This document shows, piece after piece, positions 1 through 5,000 of a stretch of DNA of 5,821 nt. The first letter of the stretch is position 1, and each line of letters begins with the position of its first letter. This DNA comes from a bacterium BMS3Bbin07. GTDB lineage: Bacteria; Nitrospirota; Thermodesulfovibrionia; Thermodesulfovibrionales; JdFR-85. Under the pieces are notes generated by a model. It saw nothing but the letters and a program-made list of their open reading frames with translations. It was not told the DNA's origin and made no database searches. The position numbers and the translations under genes are program-made. Location of the stretch: NCBI GenBank assembly GCA_002898135.1, contig BDTQ01000016.1, forward strand, positions 1-5,821, read 5' to 3'.

Positions 1-135
1 GTTGCTGTCAATATGAAGCTTGGATATATTCCATCTCATACCGAAAAGAGAATCGAGTATATTCCTGGAATTGTTGTTACGGTATTGCCATCACAATCAA
101 CCGGCTTTATATTCACCGTACCGATAGCAGAGTAG
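1..135 (+). CDS. Possible C-terminal tail of a gene entering from the left (partial, hypothetical)
   Basis: Frame 1 is open from the window edge for 44 codons and ends in a tandem TAG TAA at 133-138. The peptide begins VAVNMKLGYIPSHTEKRIEY and ends TVPIAE. I do not recognise it and it has no diagnostic motif. A double stop and an open left edge fit a real gene end, but 44 codons can stay open by chance. An overlapping minus-strand frame (36-251) is also open, but it would have to start at a TTG with no purine-rich site before it, so I prefer the plus-strand reading. Sequence to the left of the window would settle this. Confidence 0.3.
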   Translation, partial: VAVNMKLGYIPSHTEKRIEYIPGIVVTVLPSQSTGFIFTVPIAE

Positions 136-252
136 TAAGGATTAGACGATGATTTTAACTTTAAAATATTCTGAGGACTGCAAATCATGTTTTTACCGGT
201 GAACACTCTGCACGTCATGCATTGGTGGTCTTCACGGTAGGCATATATCAAG

Positions 253-260
253 AAGGGGGG
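253..260 (+). promoter_or_regulatory. Ribosome-binding site of the lipoprotein gene
   Basis: AAGGGGGG lies 8 bases before the ATG at 269. This supports that start over the in-frame ATG at 284, which would shorten the signal peptide to 15 residues before the lipobox cysteine. Confidence 0.65.
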
Positions 261-268
261 AAACAGTA

Positions 269-1255
269 ATGAAATCCTGGATTATGAGAATATTCGCAAT
301 ACCTGCAGCTGTACTTTTTGTTTATGGATGTGCTCAGTCTGTCAAGTTAAGACAACCTGCTGAAAACAGCCAAGGCCAACGAGTCGCTATGCAAAATCAG
401 CAAGGGGAGATCACTTTGGAGATTGAATTTCATCCCAGAGCCGACCAAAACACTTTTGTTGCAGATTTGGATAATGCACCAATTACAAGCGAATTTCCGA
501 CTTCCGGTATTCGGCGTACAGCCACAGTAAATGCTTCTCAGGGACCCCATGTTCTTCGCTTGGAAGCAGACATGTCTCCGAGCAGAGCATTTGATAGCTT
601 AGGGCGTAACTATAAATTCACGGTCTGTAAAGCTTCATCGCCTCCGTTCTGCGATCGCTTTGCAAGGGATGGCTATCTTCGTGATAGTTATCGCTGGTTT
701 GATGAAGGCAGGGCTGATACTTATCAGATAAGCGGCGGCCAACTGCAAATCACTGCCGGCATGGGACAGGATTTATGGGGTGAACTCAAAAGAGGGGCCC
801 CGCTGATGTTGCATCCAGCTCCTGAAGGAAACTATGCGGTAGAAAGCTTTGTTGATTCAGAGTGGTCGCCTGGCTCATATCCAAGAATTAATACACAAGT
901 TGGCTTGTTTGTGTTTGAGAATGTTGAGAATTGGCTGTTCTTCGGTTTCACTTTTCACAGGAGCCAGGGGGGTACACTCCCGGACGGTAACGGACTGATT
1001 ATAACCTCGACTATCGGAAACTCATCAAGAGTAGTGTATTATGAAGATTTTGGACCACCACTCATCGGAACACTAAAGATCGAGAAGTCAGGCAATTTGT
1101 GGCGATTTTATGTTAAATCAGGTAGTTCCTGGAGTCAGGTTGGCCCTCCGGTTCAGGCTTCATTTGGATGTCACGAGGTTGGAATGGGAGTAAAGTCGTT
1201 TAAAAGTGGCGGGACCGCAGTACGGGGTCATTTTGACAATTTTTGCATCCGATAA
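269..1255 (+). CDS. Putative outer-membrane lipoprotein with a beta-rich, concanavalin-like C-terminal domain
   Basis: A 328-residue protein of unknown role. Residues 1-20 form a lipoprotein signal (positive charges at K2 and R7, then a hydrophobic stretch) ending in the lipobox V18-Y19-G20-C21. Position +2 is Ala, not Asp, which for the usual Lol rule suggests outer-membrane sorting. Residues about 47-120 alternate polar and hydrophobic in a beta-sandwich-like pattern and include C120 and C128, which could pair. Residues about 139-327 (RWFDEG near 142, then GLFVFENVENWLFFGF at 212-227, LKIEKSGNLWRFYVKSG at 269-285, ending HFDNFCIR) resemble the jelly-roll / concanavalin-like domains annotated as DUF1349 or laminin-G-like; C301 and C326 could also pair. 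Such domains often bind or process glycans, but I see no identifiable catalytic residues, so a carbohydrate-binding or surface role is inference only. It appears monocistronic: 474 bases separate it from the next gene. Confidence 0.8.
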   Translation: MKSWIMRIFAIPAAVLFVYGCAQSVKLRQPAENSQGQRVAMQNQQGEITLEIEFHPRADQNTFVADLDNAPITSEFPTSGIRRTATVNASQGPHVLRLEADMSPSRAFDSLGRNYKFTVCKASSPPFCDRFARDGYLRDSYRWFDEGRADTYQISGGQLQITAGMGQDLWGELKRGAPLMLHPAPEGNYAVESFVDSEWSPGSYPRINTQVGLFVFENVENWLFFGFTFHRSQGGTLPDGNGLIITSTIGNSSRVVYYEDFGPPLIGTLKIEKSGNLWRFYVKSGSSWSQVGPPVQASFGCHEVGMGVKSFKSGGTAVRGHFDNFCIR

Positions 1256-1447
1256 CCAACAACGGGTTGTCCAATAAAAAAAAGCAAAATTTCATAAGGT
1301 AAGTTTTTCAAAACATAATCAGGGCTTTTTGGAAACACGGCCTATGCTGCCACAAAGCAATGCAACCGAGTTTCCCATGCAGAACGCTGTCCAGTATTAA
1401 CTGAACCGCCCCGGACAGATATTCCTGGATAAAAACGTGAACTTTTG

Positions 1448-1478
1448 CTATGAGTCCCGCCATCGGCGGGACTCATAG
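1448..1478. repeat. Perfect 14-bp stem-loop with 3-base loop
   Basis: CTATGAGTCCCGCC (1448-1461), loop ATC (1462-1464), then the exact reverse complement at 1465-1478. The stem is GC-rich next to the loop and very stable. Neither strand has a T-run after the stem: plus continues ATTTGCTTC, minus continues CAAAAGTTC. It is therefore not a canonical intrinsic terminator. It could be a REP-like palindrome, a factor-dependent or RNA-end-protecting hairpin of the upstream transcript, or the core of a structured RNA. Confidence 0.75.
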
Positions 1479-1501
1479 ATTTGCTTCAGGCTCCCACCAT
1501 A

Positions 1502-1519
1502 CAAAACCACACGGTTTTG
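1502..1519. repeat. Small stem-loop (7-bp stem, 4-base loop)
   Basis: CAAAACC (1502-1508), loop ACAC, GGTTTTG (1513-1519) is a perfect inverted repeat 23 bases after the large stem-loop. Alone it could be chance. It is noted because it belongs to a run of hairpins between 1448 and 1610. Confidence 0.45.
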
Positions 1520-1576
1520 CCCTTGCCTTTCACCAACCGTTTCCGTTATATTGCATATTATAATGTTTGGTCTTCC

Positions 1577-1610
1577 GGCAGGCGACTTCCTGCCTGTGCA
1601 TTGCACGCAG
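1577..1610. repeat. Two overlapping stem-loops
   Basis: GGCAGG (1577-1582), loop CGACTT, CCTGCC (1589-1594) forms one 6-bp hairpin. CTGC (1590-1593), bulge CT, then GTGC ATT GCAC (1596-1606) closed by GCAG (1607-1610) forms a second. They share bases 1590-1594, so they are mutually exclusive, as in a switching RNA, or simply coincidental. Confidence 0.35.
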
Positions 1611-1729
1611 ACGGGTCTCACCATTAGCTCATATCCTTGCCGGGCACACACAATCCGTGGCAGCCGACAGCGTAAATGCCGCTGCGGAACTCTACGATAT
1701 ACAAATGATTACTTTTATATTGAGATGTT

Positions 1730-2602
1730 ATGAATAGACTGATTAAATTAGTCGTCAAATCTCTATTCCTTACAGCAATATTGATGTTTGCTGGAATTGC
1801 CATGTCATATGCTGCTGAGTTGCAGAAATTCTCTGACGCAAGATTGATAAATAATCCGTCAAATGATGGGGACAGCTTTCTTGTGGAGGCAGATGGGAAA
1901 ACCCTCCATGTGAGACTCTATTTTGTTGACTGTCCTGAAACGTCAACGAGTTCTAAAAGTGATGCACGACGTGTAAGAGAACAAACACGCTATTTCGGAT
2001 TGTCCAACCCGGCACGTATCATTCATTTCGGTAACAAAGCAAAAACTTTTGTTGAAGGCAGGCTTGCCAAACCTTTTACTGTTTATACTGCCTTTGCAAA
2101 TGCGATGGGAAGATCACGCAAAGGGCGGATATATGCATTTATCACTACATCTGATGGAAATGATTTGGCAAGTCTGCTTGTTAAAAAAGGGTTAGCCCGC
2201 ACACGTGGTACAGGCAGGAAAACGCCTGACGGTATACCTCGCAAAGAAATGATCGAAAGACTTAGAGATATAGAGATTTCGGCAATGTTGAAACGCATCG
2301 GCATTTGGTCGGAGAGTGATCCTGATCGAATTGCTGAGCTTCGTGCCAAAGAACGTAACGAAGAGGAGGAATTGCAGGAAATACAAAATCAGGTTGAAAA
2401 AGCCAACTCCCCGAAAGGGTTAGTTGACTTAAATACTGCAACTGAAGAAGAGCTTCAGTCCGTTAAAGGAATCGGTCCTGTTTTTGCGGCAAGAATTATT
2501 GCCGGACGCCCCTATAAAACCATAGATGAGCTACTCAAAGTAAAAGGGATAGGGCGTAAAAAACTTGAGAAGATTCGAGCTTATTTTACAGTAGGCAAAT
2601 AA
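1730..2602 (+). CDS. Exported thermonuclease-like (SNase) protein with C-terminal ComEA-type HhH domain
   Basis: A 290-residue protein predicted to cut nucleic acid outside the cytoplasm. Residues 1-29 are a Sec signal peptide (R3, K6, K10, hydrophobic core, likely cleavage after S26-YAA). Residues about 33-195 are a staphylococcal-nuclease domain: NDGDSF at 45-50 gives the two calcium-site aspartates (D47, D49), VRLYFVDCPE at 61-70 supplies the equivalents of SNase R35, D40 and E43 (R62, D67, E70), and GRIYAF at 132-137 supplies the second active-site Arg (R133). All key residues are therefore present. Residues about 199-226 are a charged, Glu-rich helical linker, possibly coiled. Residues 230-287 are a paired helix-hairpin-helix domain like ComEA (VDLNTATEEEL, then VKGIGPVFAARI and VKGIGRKKLEKI). 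The HhH part should bind DNA without sequence preference and hold substrate for the nuclease. An in-frame TGA at 1721 rules out a longer N-terminus; the ribosome site is weak. TraT follows after 67 bases. Confidence 0.88.
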   Translation: MNRLIKLVVKSLFLTAILMFAGIAMSYAAELQKFSDARLINNPSNDGDSFLVEADGKTLHVRLYFVDCPETSTSSKSDARRVREQTRYFGLSNPARIIHFGNKAKTFVEGRLAKPFTVYTAFANAMGRSRKGRIYAFITTSDGNDLASLLVKKGLARTRGTGRKTPDGIPRKEMIERLRDIEISAMLKRIGIWSESDPDRIAELRAKERNEEEELQEIQNQVEKANSPKGLVDLNTATEEELQSVKGIGPVFAARIIAGRPYKTIDELLKVKGIGRKKLEKIRAYFTVGK

Positions 2603-2655
2603 TAGAGAACATGCTATTAGACAGACTAAACAAACATATTATTATCTGATTTAAC

Positions 2656-2661
2656 AGGAGG
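2656..2661 (+). promoter_or_regulatory. Ribosome-binding site of the TraT gene
   Basis: A full AGGAGG with an 8-base spacer to the ATG at 2670. This is the best translation signal in the window. It fixes the start even though it gives an unusually long, Arg/Lys-rich stretch before the hydrophobic signal core. Confidence 0.8.
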
Positions 2662-2669
2662 GCTGGAAA

Positions 2670-3461
2670 ATGAAAGCAGTCAATCGCAGGAGTTACAAAA
2701 ATCGGGGTTCCCGGAAAATATTTCGATTTTTCGGGGTAGCAGTACTGATAGCTTTAATGCTGGGAGGGCTTACTTCAGTTCTTGGCGGCTGTGCAGGTAC
2801 CAGGCAGGCAATTGAAAACAGAGAGATGTCACTAAGTGCAAAGATGTCGGATACCATCTTTCTTAATCCCGAAGTACTTGAAAAGAATAACAGGATATAT
2901 GTTCGCGTTACAAACACATCTGATTTTCAGGAGATAAATTTTGCTCAACTTCTAAAAAATAAACTTGCAGCAAAGGGGTATGCAATAACGAACAAACCAT
3001 CTGAGGCCGGCTATATTGTACAAGCAAACCTTCTTTACCTTGGTGCAAAGAAAAAAGACCTGACAGCAGATGGAATGCTTGTAGGTGGTTTTGGTGGTGC
3101 ACTGGCTGGTAGCGCAATAGGAAAAGGCCGACGTGGCCCTGCACTTGCAGCAGGAGCAGGAGCGGTAGTAGGAAGTGTAGTCGGTGGGCTTGTTGGTTCC
3201 ATGGTACATGTGGATACATATTTGGGGGCAGTGGACATTCAGATCAAAGAGAGAGTGCCTGGAGGGGTGGTTGGCACAATGCGGACAAATGCAAAACAGG
3301 GTTCTTCAACAACTCTAAAGACTACCCGGAGAATAGAATCGAAATTTCAGGAGTATCGAACCAGAATAGCTGTCAAGGCAACACAGACGAACATTGACAG
3401 GGTTAAAGCATGTAATGCAATAGCTCAAATGCTGGGTTCTAAAATAGCCGGTATGTTTTAA
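2670..3461 (+). CDS. traT: TraT-family outer-membrane lipoprotein (complement resistance / surface exclusion family)
   Basis: A 263-residue lipoprotein; F-plasmid TraT is about 244. The signal peptide is long: a basic N-region of about 18 residues, hydrophobic core about 19-37, lipobox L38-G39-G40-C41, with Ala at +2, fitting outer-membrane sorting. Family hallmarks seen: AIENREMSLSAKMSDTIFL (47-65, compare TraT AIKKRNLEVKTQMSETIWL), VRVTNTSD (78-85), KGYAITNKPSEAGYIVQANLL (102-122), a glycine-zipper hydrophobic hairpin at about 135-179, VDIQIKER (188-195), and FQEYRTRIAVKATQTNI (226-242, compare KYQTRVVSNANKVNL). In F plasmids TraT blocks mating between like donors and gives serum resistance. 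No other conjugation gene is visible here, so this is probably a chromosomal homologue with an envelope role still unknown. It lies between the nuclease (67 bases upstream) and anmK (61 bases downstream) on the same strand. Confidence 0.9.
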   Translation: MKAVNRRSYKNRGSRKIFRFFGVAVLIALMLGGLTSVLGGCAGTRQAIENREMSLSAKMSDTIFLNPEVLEKNNRIYVRVTNTSDFQEINFAQLLKNKLAAKGYAITNKPSEAGYIVQANLLYLGAKKKDLTADGMLVGGFGGALAGSAIGKGRRGPALAAGAGAVVGSVVGGLVGSMVHVDTYLGAVDIQIKERVPGGVVGTMRTNAKQGSSTTLKTTRRIESKFQEYRTRIAVKATQTNIDRVKACNAIAQMLGSKIAGMF

Positions 3462-3490
3462 AGTAACCGAAAACCTCTCTGGCTACTTTA
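3459..3490 (+). terminator. Weak stem-loop just after traT
   Basis: TAAAGTA (3459-3465) pairs with TACTTTA (3484-3490); CC/GG adds two pairs after one mismatch, around a 12-base loop. The stem begins in the traT stop codon. It is AT-rich and is followed by GTATAAAAATCG, with no T-run, so read-through into anmK is likely. It may be an attenuator or an RNA-end structure. Confidence 0.25.
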
Positions 3491-3522
3491 GTATAAAAAT
3501 CGTTGGACTAACAAAAGACAAA

Positions 3523-4692
3523 ATGTTGATATCTCCTGACAAAAAGGCAAGAATTATCGGACTTATGTCCGGCACGTCACACGATGGGGTGGATGCTGCG
3601 CTGGTGGAGATAATGCCGGGTGGTACTACCGGGAATAACGCATCTGCAGACAGCATTAAATTAATCAAACACCTTCACCGTCCTTTCAGCAAGTCATTGA
3701 GAGAGGAAATACAAGGTGCATTTTTCGGAAACACAGAACATATATGCAGATTGAACTTCAAGCTGGGGGAGGTCTTCGCAAAAAGTGTGCTATCCCTGCT
3801 TGATGTTTCCGGGCTAAACCCAAAAGATGTTGATGCCATAGCCTCTCACGGCCAGACCATCTATCACATCCCTCCTTCAGGCAGCCCATCAAGGAGAAAG
3901 CCCGGCTCTACACTTCAGATAGGCGAGGCGTCAGTGATAGCAGAAAGGACCGGCATTATGACCATATCTGATTTCAGAACACGCGATATGGCTGCCGGAG
4001 GACACGGTGCACCATTGGTACCGCTTGCGGATTATCTTCTCTTCAGCAAAAAGGGGCTGAAGAGGGCTGTATTGAATATTGGAGGCATTGCCAATGTGAC
4101 ACTCGTTGAAGAAAGGATAGAGGGCACCATAGCCTTTGATACCGGCCCCGGCAATGCATTGATCGACGAGTCAATAAGATATTACTCATCAGGCAGTCTC
4201 TCCTTTGACAGGCATGGCTCTGTTGCAGAATCCGGCAGGCCGGACAAGGGACTACTGAAAGAACTCCTGAAACATCCCTACCTGAAGAAGAAACCACCAA
4301 AGACAACGGGTAGAGAGGTCTTTGGTGCAGAGATGGTAAAGGATATTTTCAGCAGATACAACAGGCTCGCCATCGAAGACGTCCTCTCAACACTGACTCA
4401 TTTCACGGCAACAAGCATTTACAGGGCAATAATTCCATATGGGCCTGATGAGGTTATTGTAACAGGGGGAGGCACGAAAAACAGGTTTCTCATGAAACTC
4501 ATCCGCGGGATGTTCGAGGCAAAAGATATCTCTGTCAACAACATCTCAAGATACGGAATCCCTCCTGAAGCAAAGGAGGCTGTAAGTTTTGCCCTGCTCG
4601 GTTATCAAACCCTGAACCTGCAGCCAGGCAACCTCCCCTCTGCCACAGGAGCGCATAGCAAGGTGATCCTCGGCAAAATAACCCTGCCATAA
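3523..4692 (+). CDS. anmK: Anhydro-N-acetylmuramic acid kinase
   Basis: A 389-residue cytoplasmic enzyme, slightly longer than E. coli AnmK (369). It hydrolyses the 1,6-anhydro ring of anhMurNAc and phosphorylates it with ATP to give MurNAc-6-P during cell-wall recycling. Motifs in order: GLMSGTSHDGVDAA (13-26, phosphate-binding loop), ASHGQT (107-112), RDMAAGGHGAPLVP (154-167), NIGGIANVT (185-193), FDTGPGN (205-211, whose Asp D206 is the expected catalytic base), TGREVFG (262-268), VTGGGTKN (313-320, adenosine site), PPEAKEAVSFALLG (347-360) and PGNLPSATGA (368-377). All are intact. An in-frame TAA at 3508 leaves ATG 3523 as the only upstream start, yet no clear Shine-Dalgarno precedes it (ACAAAAGACAAA). 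It probably depends on traT transcription or on an A-rich leader. It converges with nagA, the later step in the same route. Confidence 0.96.
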   Translation: MLISPDKKARIIGLMSGTSHDGVDAALVEIMPGGTTGNNASADSIKLIKHLHRPFSKSLREEIQGAFFGNTEHICRLNFKLGEVFAKSVLSLLDVSGLNPKDVDAIASHGQTIYHIPPSGSPSRRKPGSTLQIGEASVIAERTGIMTISDFRTRDMAAGGHGAPLVPLADYLLFSKKGLKRAVLNIGGIANVTLVEERIEGTIAFDTGPGNALIDESIRYYSSGSLSFDRHGSVAESGRPDKGLLKELLKHPYLKKKPPKTTGREVFGAEMVKDIFSRYNRLAIEDVLSTLTHFTATSIYRAIIPYGPDEVIVTGGGTKNRFLMKLIRGMFEAKDISVNNISRYGIPPEAKEAVSFALLGYQTLNLQPGNLPSATGAHSKVILGKITLP

Positions 4693-4825
4693 GGTATAGA
4701 TAGATGCATGTTTTGAGGGACAGCATGGTTGAATCTGAACGGTTTTCAACTTTGCATGAGTCCAAAAACAGTGGTAAAACATTGTGCAATGTAAAGGAGT
4801 GACATGATGAATCCTGAACGGTTTT

Positions 4826-4868
4826 AAGTATCACAAGTGCTTCACCTGGACGGTGAAGCGTGATATTT
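4826..4868. repeat. Long hairpin inside the inverted-repeat element
   Basis: GCTTCACC (4839-4846), loop TGGAC, GGTGAAGC (4852-4859) is a perfect 8-bp stem. After a 4-base bulge (AAGT, 4835-4838) it continues as AAGTATCAC (4826-4834) with GTGATATTT (4860-4868), nine pairs including one G-T. Seventeen pairs in total, so chance is unlikely. Confidence 0.7.
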
Positions 4869-4876
4869 ACCTCGGA

Positions 4877-4897
4877 GTCCCGGCCGGATGCCGGGAC
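4877..4897. repeat. GC-rich hairpin inside the inverted-repeat element
   Basis: GTCCCGGC (4877-4884), loop CGGAT, GCCGGGAC (4890-4897) is a perfect 8-bp stem. Neither flank has a T-run, so it is not a standard terminator. It resembles the GC-rich palindromes common in dispersed extragenic repeats. Confidence 0.7.
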
Positions 4898-5000
4898 GAG
4901 AATGAGTGAAGGGTTCATCATGTCACTCCTTAAGACCTTTGATAGCTGGATATAGAAAAAACTATTGCCTGCTTCTCACTGTATTTCAAAAAAACCGGAA

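Larger units (their letters stand above)
1256..1729. other. 474-base region without a convincing gene, rich in stem-loops
   Basis: Short open frames on both strands (minus 1448-1651, plus 1551-1733) have no ribosome-binding site, are rich in Cys and Arg, and match no family I know. No tRNA or rRNA features are visible. The A-run at 1276-1283 is not preceded by a usable stem, so no clear terminator follows the lipoprotein gene. The notable content is the perfect stem-loop at 1448-1478 and smaller ones at 1502-1519, 1577-1594 and 1590-1610, described separately. A weak pair CTGTCC (1387-1392) / GGACAG (1413-1418) encloses the motif TGAACCGCCCCGG. The stretch could be a decayed mobile-element remnant or a structured RNA; neither is proven. 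Confidence 0.5.
4795..4930. mobile_element. MITE-like 136-bp inverted-repeat element
   Basis: The left end AGGAGTGACATGATGAA at 4795-4811 is matched in reverse complement at 4914-4930. Extending inward to 4814 and 4911 gives 20 bp with one mismatch. The element is bracketed by TAA at 4792-4794 and TAA at 4931-4933, which could be a 3-bp target duplication. Inside are two independent hairpins (4826-4868 and 4877-4897), so one strand can fold into a three-way structure closed by the long terminal stem. It encodes no transposase. This architecture fits a small non-autonomous element or a repeated extragenic palindrome. The element is inferred from a single copy; the TAA match may be chance. Confidence 0.55.
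4693..5000. other. 308-base intergenic region between convergent anmK and nagA
   Basis: No gene is supported here. Positions 4795-4930 are an inverted-repeat element, described separately. A weak hairpin GTTGAA (4728-4733) / TTCAAC (4745-4750), followed by TTTGC, lies 35 bases after anmK; it could help end the anmK transcript but is not a strong terminator. Seven A at 4988-4994 form a T-run on the minus strand just after the nagA stop, but I found no good stem before it. Confidence 0.6.

Noticed and set aside
162..167. TAAAAT resembling a -10 box before the lipoprotein gene
   Set aside because: No credible -35 partner at the right distance.
36..251. 71-codon minus-strand open frame at the left edge
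   Set aside because: It starts at a TTG with no ribosome-binding site, has no recognised motif, and overlaps a plus-strand frame that ends in a double stop.
1259..1283. ACAAC-GG-GTTGT followed by an A-run after the lipoprotein gene
   Set aside because: A 2-base loop cannot close and the run is A, not T, on the transcribed strand, so it is not a terminator for this gene.
1559..1564. TATAAT resembling a -10 box before the nuclease gene
   Set aside because: No -35-like hexamer at 16-18 bases upstream (ACCGTT-like sequence there) and the region is AT-rich, so a chance match is likely.
1448..1651. Minus-strand 67-codon frame in the nuclease upstream gap
   Set aside because: Rich in Cys and Arg, no ribosome-binding site, and its last codons are simply the perfect palindrome. 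Possibly a relic of a mobile element, but not supportable as a gene.
1551..1733. Plus-strand 60-codon frame that overlaps the nuclease start by ATGA
   Set aside because: The ATGA overlap imitates translational coupling, but the peptide is Cys-rich, unrecognised, and has no ribosome-binding site.
2600..2619. TAATAG ... CTATTA inverted repeat after the nuclease gene
   Set aside because: Six AT-rich pairs, no T-run; too weak to call a terminator.
2908..3238. Several long minus-strand frames opposite the glycine-rich part of traT
   Set aside because: Shadows of the repetitive Gly/Ala codons of the TraT glycine-zipper segment.
4535..4921. 128-codon minus-strand frame running from the repeat element into anmK
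   Set aside because: It begins at the arm's AGGAG-ATGATG but then runs antisense through the anmK 3' end, where anmK coding is unmistakable; the peptide matches no family I know.
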